From assembly GCA_963843535.1 (NCBI GenBank), contig CAWJKU010000001.1, positions 62,001 through 126,000 on the forward strand: a stretch of DNA of 64,000 nt. The letters run 5' to 3'. Below, piece by piece: positions 41,904 through 51,093 of the stretch. Every line of letters begins with the position of its first letter. Position 1 is the stretch's first letter. The DNA is from CAVUNY01 sp963843535 (lineage in GTDB: Bacteria; Chloroflexota; Anaerolineae; Anaerolineales; Anaerolineaceae). The position numbers and the translations under genes are program-made. The notes beneath the pieces are model-generated. The model did no database searches and had not been told where the DNA came from. It worked only from the letters and a program-made list of their open reading frames with translations.

Positions 41904-42224
41904 ATGAGCGATCCGATCACACTTGAAATTTTTAACCATCTGGTCCAACTGGCTGCCCTGGAATTGGGCGAAGAGGAAGCAGAATATATCCGCCGCCAGC
42001 TTAATAACCAGCTTAAAGCCATACACGAGTTGGAAGCGATCCCGCTGGATGGAGCGGTCGCGATCACTTCGCACGGCGTGCCCTACACGCCTGTCTCCAG
42101 CCCGGCCCCGCGCAATGACGATTGGATTCCCTATCCAGACGTGGAGGCGATCCTGGCCCAGGCGCCTGAGGTGGAAGACCGCTATATCGTCGTGCCCGAT
42201 ATCCCGCACACCACACTGGAATAA
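41904..42224 (+). CDS. gatC: Asp/Glu-tRNA amidotransferase subunit C
   Basis: Small 106-residue subunit that clamps GatA to GatB in the tRNA-dependent amidotransferase. Typical N-terminus with L-V-Q-L-A-A-L-E-L-G-E-E-E-A-E, and a C-terminal D-x-x-P region winding along GatA. gatA follows after 3 bp, then gatB. The contiguous gatCAB order suggests Gln-tRNA and/or Asn-tRNA are made by the indirect route. Confidence 0.93.
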   Translation: MSDPITLEIFNHLVQLAALELGEEEAEYIRRQLNNQLKAIHELEAIPLDGAVAITSHGVPYTPVSSPAPRNDDWIPYPDVEAILAQAPEVEDRYIVVPDIPHTTLE

Positions 42225-42227
42225 GTC

Positions 42228-43817
42228 ATGGAACTTTGCGATCTCTCTGCGCTGGATATGGTGCGCATGCTGCGCGCCGGTGAGGTTTCCGCGGTGGAAC
42301 TGCTCGATTCAGCCTTGCGCCGCATTGAAAAAGTGGATGGGCGGGCCGGCACGTTGGATCCTGGCGAAATCACCGCTGAAGACCGGCGGCGCATCCATTC
42401 GTTCATCACCTTAACTGCCGATCGCGCCCGTGTTCAGGCCCGGGTGGTGGACCAGGCGCTGGCTGCCGGGGAAGACCCCGGCTTGCTGGCAGGAGTGCCG
42501 GTTTCTGTGAAGGATATCTTTTGCGTGAAGGGTACCCCCTCAACGGCTGCTTCGCGCATCCTTTCCAATTTTAATGCGCCGTATACCGCGACCCCTGTCG
42601 CGCGCATGGAACAAGCCGGCGCAGTCATCCTGGGGAAAGCCAACCTGGATGAATATACCTACGGATCTTCCAACGAATCCTCCGCTTTCCAGCCATCCCC
42701 GCGCAATCCCTGGAATCTAGACCGCGTGCCGGGCGGTTCTTCGGGCGGCAGCGCCACATCGGTCGCAGCCGGTGAGGCGGCGCTCTCCTTAGGAACCGAC
42801 ACCGCCGGGTCAATTCGCCAACCGGCGGCATTCTGCGGCGTGGTGGGGGTCAAACCCACCTATGGGCGGGTCTCGCGTTACGGGTTGATTGCCTTTGGCT
42901 CATCCCTGGACTGCCCGGGCCCGCTGGCGCGCTCTGTCAGTGATGCGGCCTTGATGCTGCAGGTGATTGCAGGTCCTGACCGGCATGACAGTACGGCGGC
43001 AAATGTGGCGGTGGATGATTATTTGGCAAAGATCGAAAAAGGGGTCAAGGGTCTGAGGATTGGCCTTTCACCCGAATACTTCCAGATCAGTTTTCCAGAC
43101 CCGCGCAGCGGGGAATACCAGCAGCAGGCGGTCCCGGCCGAGATTGAGGCGCCTGTACGCCGCGCCGCACAGCTCTTGAAGGAACTGGGCGCAGAAATTA
43201 TCGAGGACGTGCCGATGCCCAACACTCGCTACGGCATTCCGGCCTATTTTGTCATCAGCCGGGTCGAGGCTGCCTCCAACTTGCACCGGTTCGATGGTGT
43301 CAAATATGGATACCGCACTGCAAGGCCGGCGCGCGACCTGGGCGAGCTTTACCGCCATACGCGCGGTGAAGGTTTTGGCGCCCAGCCCAAGCTGCGCATC
43401 TTAATGGGCATGTACGTCAGTGCGGCTCAATATTCCGAACAATATTACCGGCGGGCGCTGCAGGTGCGCAGCCTGATCAGGCAAGATTTCGACGAGGCCT
43501 TTGACCCAGCCGGAAAATTTCGCCTGGATGCGCTGCTGACTCCCACCACCCCTACCGCGGCTTTTGAATTAGGGGCGGTCTACGGCGATTCAGTGCTCAT
43601 GCAGTATGCCGACCAGCTGACCGTCCCAGCCAACCACGCCGGGATACCAGGTATCTCGCTGCCTGCAGCGCTCGACAGCCAGGGTTTACCCCTCAGTATT
43701 CAGCTTCTCGGGCGAGATTTCAGCGAAGCGACCCTGCTGCGCATCGGGCGGGCATACGAACAGGCCACAGCACAGGATTCCTGGCGCAAGATTCGGCCCG
43801 CCGCGCTGGAACAATAA
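42228..43817 (+). CDS. gatA: Asp/Glu-tRNA amidotransferase subunit A
   Basis: Amidase subunit that releases ammonia from glutamine. 529 residues, about 40 longer than typical, with an extra stretch near 20-45 and another near 255-305. Catalytic Ser-cisSer-Lys elements are present: Lys in G-V-P-V-S-V-K-D near 92, and G-G-S-S-G-G-S-A and D-T-A-G-S-I-R-Q-P-A-A-F-C-G near 165-200. It pairs with GatB in transamidation of Glu-tRNA-Gln or Asp-tRNA-Asn. Confidence 0.95.
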   Translation: MELCDLSALDMVRMLRAGEVSAVELLDSALRRIEKVDGRAGTLDPGEITAEDRRRIHSFITLTADRARVQARVVDQALAAGEDPGLLAGVPVSVKDIFCVKGTPSTAASRILSNFNAPYTATPVARMEQAGAVILGKANLDEYTYGSSNESSAFQPSPRNPWNLDRVPGGSSGGSATSVAAGEAALSLGTDTAGSIRQPAAFCGVVGVKPTYGRVSRYGLIAFGSSLDCPGPLARSVSDAALMLQVIAGPDRHDSTAANVAVDDYLAKIEKGVKGLRIGLSPEYFQISFPDPRSGEYQQQAVPAEIEAPVRRAAQLLKELGAEIIEDVPMPNTRYGIPAYFVISRVEAASNLHRFDGVKYGYRTARPARDLGELYRHTRGEGFGAQPKLRILMGMYVSAAQYSEQYYRRALQVRSLIRQDFDEAFDPAGKFRLDALLTPTTPTAAFELGAVYGDSVLMQYADQLTVPANHAGIPGISLPAALDSQGLPLSIQLLGRDFSEATLLRIGRAYEQATAQDSWRKIRPAALEQ

Positions 43818-43840
43818 GGCATTCACCAGAGGATGGAAGC

Positions 43841-45274
43841 ATGACCGAATACGAAGTAATTATTGGCCTGGAAACGCATATCCAGCTCAACACGACCACC
43901 AAGGTGTTTTGCTCATGCAAGGCCGACTCATGGATTGATCCTCCCAATACTAATATATGCCCGGTTTGCTGCGGCCTACCTGGGGTGCTGCCGGTGTTGA
44001 ATAAAGTGGTGGTTGAAAAAGCTACCCTGTTGGCCGAAGCGATGCATGCCGAAATCCGACCGATGTCATTTTTTGACCGCAAGAATTATTTTTATCCGGA
44101 CCTGCCGAAGGGTTTTCAAATTTCTCAGTTTGATATGTCGCTGGCGCGGGGGGGCTATCTTGACTTGCCCATGCCGCAGGGATATACCCGCCATATCACG
44201 ATCCACAAGCTGCATATTGAAGAAGACGCCGGCAAGACCGTCAACCAGCACGGGCGGCGCTACATCGATTTTAACCGCTGCGGGGTGCCGTTGGTCGAGA
44301 TGGTGACCGGCCCGGACCTGCGTTCGGCGGATGAAGCAGCTCAATACCTGATTCGCCTGCGCCAGCTGCTGCGCTGGTTAGGCGTATCCGAGGCAGACAT
44401 GGAGAAAGGCCACTTGCGCTGCGATGCTAATGTTTCCATCCGGCCGGCAGGCGCCACCCATCTTAATCCCAAGACTGAGATTAAGAACGTCAACTCGATT
44501 GATGCGGTGAGAAACGCCGTACTAAAAGAGGTTGAGCGCCAGGTGCGCGAGGTGGAAGCCGGGCGGCGCATTGAATCCTGGACGCTGGAATGGGATGAAG
44601 ACCGCGGCGTGCTGCGCAAGATGCGCTCCAAGGAAACAGAAGCGGATTACCGCTACTTCCGTGAGCCTGACCTGCTGCCCATCCGATTGACGGATGAATG
44701 GAAGCAGGACATTCTCAAGAATTTGCCCGAACTGCCGCTGGTGCGGCGGGAAAGATTTGTCCAACAGTACGGTCTGCCGGAATACGATGCCGACATTCTG
44801 ACCTCTGAGCGACGTCTTTCCGATTATTATGAAGCCGCAGTCAGGGCTTACGGCGGAGATCCAAAGAAAATTTCGAACTGGTTGATGAATGATGTGCTGC
44901 GGATGCTCAATGAAAACGGGTTGAGCGCTGACCAGCTCAAACTCACCCCGACGAGCCTGGCAGAAATTCTCAAGCTGATCGATGCCGGCACAATCAACAA
45001 TTCGACCGGGAAATCGCTGCTGGAAAAAGTGGAAGCGTCTGGACGCAGCCCGGCGGAGATCGTCGCTGCAGAAGGACTGGCGAAAGTCAGCGATGATTCT
45101 GCCATCCGTGCCGTCTGCCAGGAGATCCTGGCGGAAAACCCCAAAGAGGTCGAATCGTTCAGGTCCGGTAAGGTTTCCCTCATTGGCTGGTTTGTGGGCC
45201 AGGTTATGAAAAAGATGCGGGGAAAAGCCGACCCCAGCCTGGCGCGCATGATTTTCGAAGAGCTGCTGCGCTGA
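43841..45274 (+). CDS. gatB: Asp/Glu-tRNA amidotransferase subunit B
   Basis: Kinase/transamidase and tRNA-binding subunit, 477 residues. The N-terminal cradle carries G-L-E-T-H-I-Q-L (usual G-L-E-x-H), the zinc-type Cys set C-S-C...C-P-V-C-C, and K-N-Y-F-Y-P-D-L-P-K-G-F-Q-I-S-Q. The C-terminal YqeY-like tail domain (about 330-477) contacts tRNA. It is the last gat gene and is followed 1 bp later by a GNAT gene, possibly cotranscribed. Confidence 0.96.
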   Translation: MTEYEVIIGLETHIQLNTTTKVFCSCKADSWIDPPNTNICPVCCGLPGVLPVLNKVVVEKATLLAEAMHAEIRPMSFFDRKNYFYPDLPKGFQISQFDMSLARGGYLDLPMPQGYTRHITIHKLHIEEDAGKTVNQHGRRYIDFNRCGVPLVEMVTGPDLRSADEAAQYLIRLRQLLRWLGVSEADMEKGHLRCDANVSIRPAGATHLNPKTEIKNVNSIDAVRNAVLKEVERQVREVEAGRRIESWTLEWDEDRGVLRKMRSKETEADYRYFREPDLLPIRLTDEWKQDILKNLPELPLVRRERFVQQYGLPEYDADILTSERRLSDYYEAAVRAYGGDPKKISNWLMNDVLRMLNENGLSADQLKLTPTSLAEILKLIDAGTINNSTGKSLLEKVEASGRSPAEIVAAEGLAKVSDDSAIRAVCQEILAENPKEVESFRSGKVSLIGWFVGQVMKKMRGKADPSLARMIFEELLR

Positions 45275-45275
45275 A

Positions 45276-45746
45276 ATGGACAGGCCAGGTTTTCAACTCC
45301 GCCCGGCGAGACATGAAGAGTCAGCATCCATCCGAAAATTGATCTGGCGGGTCCTGATCAATCCCACCGGCCTGGATTGGCGTCGTTTCTGGGTGGCGGT
45401 GGATTCCCAGGACAGGCTGCTTGGCTGCGGTCAGTTAAAAACGCACAGCGACGGCAGCCTGGAACTGGCTTCGATCGCAGTTCACCCGCAATACCGTGGA
45501 AGAGGGATCGCCCATGCGATCGTCAACCAGCTGTTGGACCGGGCCAGCCGCCCGCTGTATTTGCGCTGCGCGGCGCCCATGCAGGCATTTTATGAAAGGT
45601 TTGGTTTCCGAGCAATTTCACCGGATGAAATACCGCCCAGCTTCCGGCGAGATTGGAAGATATTCGCCTGGCTGAAAAAATATCTGTTCCCTAAAATACC
45701 CGGCCTGTGCGTCATGCGCATCGATGGCTTTCCCAAACAACCTTAA
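45276..45746 (+). CDS. GNAT-family N-acetyltransferase
   Basis: A 156-residue acetyltransferase-fold protein. The acetyl-CoA pyrophosphate loop is I-A-V-H-P-Q-Y-R-G-R-G-I-A near 68-80 (Q/R-x-x-G-x-G/A). Beta strands before it include L-L-G-C-G-Q-L-K and the C-terminal part A-F-Y-E-R-F-G-F is the usual GNAT beta6 region. It starts 1 bp after gatB. Substrate unknown. Confidence 0.88.
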   Translation: MDRPGFQLRPARHEESASIRKLIWRVLINPTGLDWRRFWVAVDSQDRLLGCGQLKTHSDGSLELASIAVHPQYRGRGIAHAIVNQLLDRASRPLYLRCAAPMQAFYERFGFRAISPDEIPPSFRRDWKIFAWLKKYLFPKIPGLCVMRIDGFPKQP

Positions 45747-45855
45747 AAACCCTGAAAATTTAATAGTACTGATGTAACTTTTCGATCCATTAAACGACTA
45801 TTTAAGCGACATACAGGTATCGCTTAATGTTATCTTAATCGAAAGGGTCCGCGGC

Positions 45856-46164
45856 ATGAACCTGCGATTTAAATCCTATGTCCTTATCACGGTATTAAGC
45901 CTGATTGCGGTATTGGTTACAGGCATGTATCTCGAATTAATTGCGAGTGCAATCGATTTTAATCATCCCCAGGTGAGCGTGATGGCCAATCAGCAATCTC
46001 AAGGATTTGATGACAGAGGCGGAGGAATTATTTCCAGCCTGCCGGAAAAGCTGTTTTTCTTGTTCATCAAAGGCCGGTATTCGGCCGATTCGTCAAAATC
46101 GACGCCTGCATCGAGTATCAAAGAGATATATCCATATCCCGCCGCGCATTACCTGTATCCTTAA
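45856..46164 (+). CDS. Hypothetical short exported or anchored protein
   Basis: A 102-residue frame with a hydrophobic N-terminal helix (about 7-30), likely an uncleaved anchor or signal, followed by a polar region with no recognisable domain. GAAAGGGTCCGCGGC precedes the ATG; the Shine-Dalgarno is modest. I do not recognise it. It might be a decayed or orphan gene. Confidence 0.4.
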   Translation: MNLRFKSYVLITVLSLIAVLVTGMYLELIASAIDFNHPQVSVMANQQSQGFDDRGGGIISSLPEKLFFLFIKGRYSADSSKSTPASSIKEIYPYPAAHYLYP

Positions 46165-46320
46165 AAGCCGGAATGGTGTTGTAAATAATCGAATTATTGC
46201 ACTTTAAAAACAAAATAATCACCCAATCAGGTTGAATCAGCAAGCGCTATCCGTGATGGCAGGCGCTAAAAAATACAGTATACTTGCCATCCATGTCCAC
46301 CTTTTTTGCCGTATTCAATA

Positions 46321-46863
46321 ATGAACCAGGATAACCTGCTGGAACGCGCCCGAAAGCTTGATAATGAAGCGCTGGCCATGCTGCATGACCAGCTATATCC
46401 GGTCATTTTCCGGTATGTGCGCTTCAGAATCGATGACGATCAGGTCTGTGAGGATCTCACGTCAGAAGTATTCGTGCGGTTATTGAAAGCCCTTCGCCAG
46501 CAAGGCCGCAGCATCGAAGATGCGCGGGCGTGGATGTTGGGTACGGCATCCAACCTGATCCATGATTATTATCGTGTCAAATACCGCCGTCCGGTAGATA
46601 ACATTGAGGAACATGAAACATTGGTTTCTCAGCAAAATACCGAGTCGACGATCGAACTCCGGGCAACCCTGGGTGAGCTGCGCAGCGCCATCCGGCGTCT
46701 CACACTTGACCAGCAAAATGTGCTGGCGCTGCGTTTTTCTCAGGAGCTCTCGTTGGAAGAGACCGCAAAGTTCGTTGATAAATCAGTGAATGCAGTCAAG
46801 GTTTTACAGTTTCGTGCCCTGGCAGCATTGCGCAGGATATTGGCAGAGGATTCGAAAGAATGA
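46321..46863 (+). CDS. ECF-type sigma factor
   Basis: A 180-residue RNA polymerase sigma factor of the extracytoplasmic group. Region 2 spans about 10-80 (F-R-Y-V-R-F-R-I, D-L-T-S-E-V-F-V-R). Region 4 spans about 120-172 (L-R-S-A-I-R-R-L-T-L-D-Q-Q-N-V-L-A-L-R-F, then the helix-turn-helix S-L-E-E-T-A-K-F-V-D-K-S). The start at 46321 fits the family; the open frame begins with an upstream TTG at 46306. It overlaps the membrane partner gene by 4 bp. A TATACT box lies at about 46276. Confidence 0.9.
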   Translation: MNQDNLLERARKLDNEALAMLHDQLYPVIFRYVRFRIDDDQVCEDLTSEVFVRLLKALRQQGRSIEDARAWMLGTASNLIHDYYRVKYRRPVDNIEEHETLVSQQNTESTIELRATLGELRSAIRRLTLDQQNVLALRFSQELSLEETAKFVDKSVNAVKVLQFRALAALRRILAEDSKE

Positions 46864-48035
46864 ATGCAGTAAATATCGAAGATTTGTTTGAAGAATGTGT
46901 GCAGCAACTCTCCGCGGGATCTGGCCTCGAAGAAATATTGGCGAAATACCCAGATCAGGCAGAGGAACTGCGTCCAATGCTGCTTGCTGCATTGGATCTT
47001 CAACAATTTTCTGCGGTCATTAAACCCTCCCAGGCTGCTCAAATGCGCAGCCGTGCTCAATTTCTGACTGCCGCCGCGGGGATGGCTGCAACAACCTCCA
47101 AACGCGGTTTCAAATTCAACCCCTTTCATTGGCGCCTGGCGGCGTCATCGGCAATTTTAATCGCGATTTTTACCGCGGTATTATTGTTGGGGACCGGATT
47201 TGCTTCCGCAGATGCACTTCCCGGGGATGTTTTTTACCCGGTAAAAATTATGGTAGAGCAAATGCAGATTAATATGGTCCAGGACCCGCCAGCCCGCCTG
47301 GAAATGGAAGACGGATATGACGACCGCCGCCAGGAAGAAGTGGCCCGGTTGACCAAAATGCAGCGTCGCCAGCAAGTGAAGTTCAGCGGTTTTCTTCAGT
47401 ATGACGGCGCCGGGCTGTGGAAGATTGGCTCGGTTCTGGTGACATTTCCTGCGGGTGGTCCGAATCCGGCCGATTTTGAGGATGCATACGTAGAGATTGT
47501 TGGCCAATCTGATAATGAAATGGTCGAAGTGCTAAGCATTCAGATGCACCGCCTGGAGTGGGAGGGCATTTTGCAAAAGTTCGACGATCAATCCTGGTTG
47601 ATCAGCGGGCTTTCTATCCTCATTACCGAGGATACCGAGATCAGCGGCAGCCTGCCGCAAATTGGCGCTGTGGTGCGAGTGGTGGCGACCCGTCCTACCG
47701 GCAGCCAGTATGCGGCTATCAGCTTAAATGTAAAATCACTGCCTCCGACGGCAATTAAACCCCTGCTTAAACCTTCCCAGACGCCCGAACAAGAGGGCGG
47801 CGAAACAAAAGAGCCGGGAGAAAATAACGAGCCCACTTCCGAGCCCAAAGAAGCATCACCCACGGCCAGGCCGCAATCTCATCCCACAGAGGTGAAAAGC
47901 ACCGAGGAAGAAAATAAATCCAAACCACAGGCCACGATGACGCCAACCAAAAAGGACGACGATGAAAAACCTCGCGCCACGCGGACCCCTACCCGCGTTC
48001 CTGATCCCACGGGTACCTCGAAAGACGACGATTAA
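46860..48035 (+). CDS. DUF5667/DUF5666 membrane protein, putative anti-sigma partner
   Basis: A 391-residue protein cotranscribed with the sigma factor (ATGA overlap). The N-terminal cytoplasmic part (about 1-80) begins like anti-sigma/zinc-less regulators (I-E-D-L-F-E-E-C-V-Q-Q-L). One membrane helix (about 95-117) is followed by the DUF5667 motif A-D-A-L-P-G-D-V-F-Y-P-V-K. A beta-rich DUF5666-like domain (about 170-300) comes next, then a Pro/Thr/Lys/Glu-rich tail. Similar pairs recur in Chloroflexota and Actinobacteria. The role as anti-sigma is inferred from context; there is no classic ZAS motif. Confidence 0.75.
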   Translation: MNAVNIEDLFEECVQQLSAGSGLEEILAKYPDQAEELRPMLLAALDLQQFSAVIKPSQAAQMRSRAQFLTAAAGMAATTSKRGFKFNPFHWRLAASSAILIAIFTAVLLLGTGFASADALPGDVFYPVKIMVEQMQINMVQDPPARLEMEDGYDDRRQEEVARLTKMQRRQQVKFSGFLQYDGAGLWKIGSVLVTFPAGGPNPADFEDAYVEIVGQSDNEMVEVLSIQMHRLEWEGILQKFDDQSWLISGLSILITEDTEISGSLPQIGAVVRVVATRPTGSQYAAISLNVKSLPPTAIKPLLKPSQTPEQEGGETKEPGENNEPTSEPKEASPTARPQSHPTEVKSTEEENKSKPQATMTPTKKDDDEKPRATRTPTRVPDPTGTSKDDD

Positions 48036-48049
48036 TTGTTTCCTTTTTG

Positions 48050-48088
48050 CAGGGCTGTCCGAAAAGTCGGGCAGCCCGCCTTTTTTTT
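48050..48088 (+). terminator. Rho-independent terminator
   Basis: GGGCTG...CAGCCC hairpin followed by GCCTTTTTTTT, ending the sigma/DUF5667 operon just before repeat copy B. Confidence 0.85.
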
Positions 48089-48111
48089 AGGATGGGGGGA
48101 TAGGTAATATG

Positions 48112-48262
48112 CGTGGCCCATGCCAGCCCTGGCCCGCGTGACGCATACCGAAGGGTACGCAGAGCGAGGTACACCCGAACACCCTCGCCCTTCGGGCGTA
48201 CCTCGCGTATGGTGCACCCGAAGGGGTGGGGTGAGCGCGCCTGGGCCCAGAGGTGCGAGCGG
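48112..48262 (+). repeat. 151-bp structured dispersed repeat, copy B
   Basis: Same length and orientation as copy A at 28159, with 11 mismatches concentrated at the ends. It sits between the operon terminator and the convergent HIT gene. Like copy A it lies in the 3' space of converging genes. Confidence 0.92.
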
Positions 48263-48317
48263 CATTTTTGGGAAATGGATGAGGGAATGGGCCTGTTGTA
48301 TTTATCTGAGGAAAAAA

Positions 48318-48797
48318 TCAGCCCCACTGTTCGCAGATCCGCTGGTAGGTGGCGCTTAATGCTTCCGGCAAAACGCGGGTTTCGCCAACCGCGGTCATAA
48401 AATTGGTGTCGCCATTCCAGCGTGGGACCACATGCATGTGAACATGCTCGGCAATACCGGCACCGGCGGCTGCGCCAATATTCGCCCCCAGATTAAAAGC
48501 CTCGGGTTGGTAGACGCCGCGCAGAACGATCATGGATTGGTTAACCAGCTCTATCATTTCCCGACGCGTTTCAGGATCGAGATCTTCAATCGTAGAAACA
48601 TGCAAATAAGGGACCACCATCAAATGGCCACTCGTATAAGGGTAGCGATTGAGAATCACAAATGCATTTTTTTGGCGTTTTATGACGAGATTTTCTACAT
48701 TTGCTTCCTGGGCGGCTGCCAGGCAAAATATACAACCGTCAGGAGGTTCTTGACCTTGTATATATTTCATGCGCCAGGGTGACCAAAGATGATCCAT
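48318..48797 (-). CDS. HIT-family nucleotide hydrolase
   Basis: A 159-residue protein of the histidine-triad superfamily (Ap4A phosphorylase/Fhit-like). The catalytic triad motif is H-V-H-M-H-V-V-P-R-W near 110-119 (HxHxH), and the N-terminus W-S-P-W-R-M-K-Y-I, C-I-F-C is typical of the branch found in Actinobacteria and Chloroflexota. These remove dinucleoside polyphosphates or nucleoside phosphoramidates. A TAAAAT box ends 9 nt before the ATG. Confidence 0.92.
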   Translation of the reverse strand: MDHLWSPWRMKYIQGQEPPDGCIFCLAAAQEANVENLVIKRQKNAFVILNRYPYTSGHLMVVPYLHVSTIEDLDPETRREMIELVNQSMIVLRGVYQPEAFNLGANIGAAAGAGIAEHVHMHVVPRWNGDTNFMTAVGETRVLPEALSATYQRICEQWG

Positions 48798-48865
48798 ATT
48801 GGGATTATTTTAGCAGAAAAGCACGAGCGCGGGAATGAATTGATGGAATGGGTGAGCTATGTAAC

Positions 48866-48894
48866 TTGCAAACGGCGGAAAAGTATGGTATATT
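48866..48894 (+). promoter_or_regulatory. greA promoter
   Basis: TTGCAA (48866-48871), 17 bp, TATATT (48889-48894), leaving a 5' leader of about 145 nt before greA. The leader has no structure I recognise. Confidence 0.7.
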
Positions 48895-49046
48895 AAGCGC
48901 GATCCAAACGTGGCACCCTGACGATGTCTATTTGTGCAATAAATCACTCCGCAAGAGGGATTTTTTGTTCTTAATAATGATGTTTTAGGGCAGATTGGGG
49001 CGAGAAATATCCTCAGCCACATTATTTATACGAGAAGGAAATCAAA

Positions 49047-49511
49047 ATGGCTACCACATTCCTGACCCGCGATGGTTACCGGAAGCTACAGGAAGAACTG
49101 GATTATTTACGAACATATAAACGCCAGGAAATTGCAGATCGTCTGCATGATGCGATGGATGGCGGGGAATTGATCGAGAATGCCGAGTATGAAGCGGCGA
49201 AAAATGAGCAGGCATTCATGGAAGGCCGCATCAAAGAGCTGGAAATTTTGCTGGCTACCGCACGGGTGATCGAGGAAGGGAATATCGCCGCGGATACGGT
49301 TCAGGTTGGCTGTACGGTAACGATCCAGGAAGAAGGAGTAGATCCGGAAATTTATACGATCGTGGGCGCCGCGGAAGCCAACCCGGCCGACGGGCGTATT
49401 TCGAACGAGTCTCCCCTGGGTAAGGCTCTGCTCAATCATAAGGTGGGCGATCGGGTCCAGGTCGATGCGCCGGCGGGAGCATTCGCGGTCAGTATTCTGA
49501 AAGTGAACTAA
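49047..49511 (+). CDS. greA: Transcription elongation factor GreA
   Basis: Rescues backtracked RNA polymerase by stimulating transcript cleavage. 154 residues. The N-terminal coiled coil carries the acidic tip with D-G-G-E-L-I-E-N-A-E-Y-E-A-A-K near 40-54. The C-terminal FKBP-like domain has G-R-I-S-N-E-S-P-L-G-K-A-L near 120. AGAAGGAAATCAAA precedes the start. It is followed by its own terminator, then lysS. Confidence 0.96.
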   Translation: MATTFLTRDGYRKLQEELDYLRTYKRQEIADRLHDAMDGGELIENAEYEAAKNEQAFMEGRIKELEILLATARVIEEGNIAADTVQVGCTVTIQEEGVDPEIYTIVGAAEANPADGRISNESPLGKALLNHKVGDRVQVDAPAGAFAVSILKVN

Positions 49512-49527
49512 TAACCGGTGATACCTG

Positions 49528-49562
49528 AACCCCGCCCATTCGATGGGGCGGGGTTTTTTTAT
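49528..49562 (+). terminator. Rho-independent terminator of greA
   Basis: CCCCGCCC...GGGCGGGG followed by a seven-base T-run, ending about 12 bp before the lysS start codon. Confidence 0.9.
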
Positions 49563-49573
49563 GGAGATTCCAA

Positions 49574-51091
49574 ATGGAACGAAACGAACTTGAACGGATT
49601 CGATTGGAAAAAATTGAGCGCATGCGTACTCGCGGGGTAGAACCCTACCCTACGCGGGCCCATCCGACCCATACCACGCACCAGGCGCTGGCGGCATTTG
49701 CGGCCGCCGAGGTAGCCGGCGGCAGCGAACCGGTTGCTGCCACGTTGGCTGGCCGGCTGCGCGCAATCCGGCCAATGGGAAAGCTCATTTTTGCCCATAT
49801 CGAGGATGGCAGCGGGCGCATTCAATTGTTTTTCAGATTAAATGAACTGGGCGAAGAAAATTTGCGTCTGCTGCGCGATGAGTATGATCTGGGCGATTTT
49901 ATTGAGGCGAGCGGGGTGCTTTTCCGTACTCGCACGGCTGAAATTACCCTTCAGGTGGCTTCGTTCCGCATGCTGGCCAAAGCCGTTACCCCGCTCCCGG
50001 CTGCCAAAGACGAGCTGGTGGATGGGCAGATAATTCGCCATGCCGGTTTAACCGATCCGGAGACGCGCTACCGCCAGCGTTATGCCGACCTGGCGGTGAA
50101 CCCTGATGTGCGCGAGATCTTTCGGACGCGAGCCGCGATTGTGCGCACTTTGAGGGAATTTTTGGATGAGCGAGGTTTCCTGGAAGTGGAGACCCCGGTT
50201 TTGCAGCCGATATACGGCGGCGCTGCCGCCAAACCGTTTGTGACGCACCATAACCAGCTTCACCAGGATTTATATCTGCGCATTTCTTTCGAACTGTATC
50301 TCAAAAGGTTGTTAGTGGGGATGCTGGACCGGGTGTATGAGATTGGACGTGATTTCCGCAACGAGGGCGTCTCTTACAAGCACAATCCCGAGTTTACCCA
50401 GCTCGAATTTTATTGGGCATATGCCGATTATCAGAAAGTGATGGACCTGACCGAACAGATGATCGTTTTTGTTTGTGACAAGGTTCTGGGGTCGCGCACC
50501 TTTGTCTATGACGGGCATGAAATCGATGTGACCGCGCCCTGGAGACGCATCAATCTGCGCCAGGGTTTGATCGACGTCACCGGAATTGATATCTACCAGT
50601 TTCCGACGGAAGAAAGCCTGGGTGAAATTATGCGCCAGAAAGGCATACCTGCCAAACCAGGCCAGGCGCGCGGCAAACTGATCGACCAGCTTTTGGGTGA
50701 TTACCTGGAGCCGACATGCATCCAGCCAACTTTCTTATACGATTACCCGCGCGATATTTCGCCCCTTGCCAAAAGCATGCCGGGCGATCCAACCACGGTG
50801 GAGCGGTTTGAGGGTTTCATCGGCGGGATGGAATTATGCAATGCTTTCACCGAGCTCAACGATCCCCTGGACCAGGAACAGCGCTTCATTGAAATGGGGC
50901 AGGAATATGCCGCGGGAGATGACGAGCGCCATCCGATGGACGAAGACTACCTGCGAGCCATGTCTTACGGCATGCCGCCCAACGGCGGTTTTGGGATGGG
51001 GATCGATCGTTTGACCATGCTGCTCACCGATCGCCATACGATCCGGGAAGTGCTGCTGTTTCCGCATCTGCGGGAACGCGAGGATGAATAA
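49574..51091 (+). CDS. lysS: Lysyl-tRNA synthetase, class II
   Basis: Charges tRNA-Lys. 505 residues: an N-terminal OB-fold anticodon-binding domain (about 50-150) and the class II catalytic domain. Motif 2 lies in I-G-R-D-F-R-N-E-G near 255 and motif 3 in G-G-F-G-M-G-I-D-R-L near 475, with E-L-C-N-A-F-T-E-L-N-D in the active site. A terminator separates it from greA and its own promoter is not obvious; read-through is possible. Confidence 0.96.
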   Translation: MERNELERIRLEKIERMRTRGVEPYPTRAHPTHTTHQALAAFAAAEVAGGSEPVAATLAGRLRAIRPMGKLIFAHIEDGSGRIQLFFRLNELGEENLRLLRDEYDLGDFIEASGVLFRTRTAEITLQVASFRMLAKAVTPLPAAKDELVDGQIIRHAGLTDPETRYRQRYADLAVNPDVREIFRTRAAIVRTLREFLDERGFLEVETPVLQPIYGGAAAKPFVTHHNQLHQDLYLRISFELYLKRLLVGMLDRVYEIGRDFRNEGVSYKHNPEFTQLEFYWAYADYQKVMDLTEQMIVFVCDKVLGSRTFVYDGHEIDVTAPWRRINLRQGLIDVTGIDIYQFPTEESLGEIMRQKGIPAKPGQARGKLIDQLLGDYLEPTCIQPTFLYDYPRDISPLAKSMPGDPTTVERFEGFIGGMELCNAFTELNDPLDQEQRFIEMGQEYAAGDDERHPMDEDYLRAMSYGMPPNGGFGMGIDRLTMLLTDRHTIREVLLFPHLREREDE

Positions 51092-51093
51092 AT

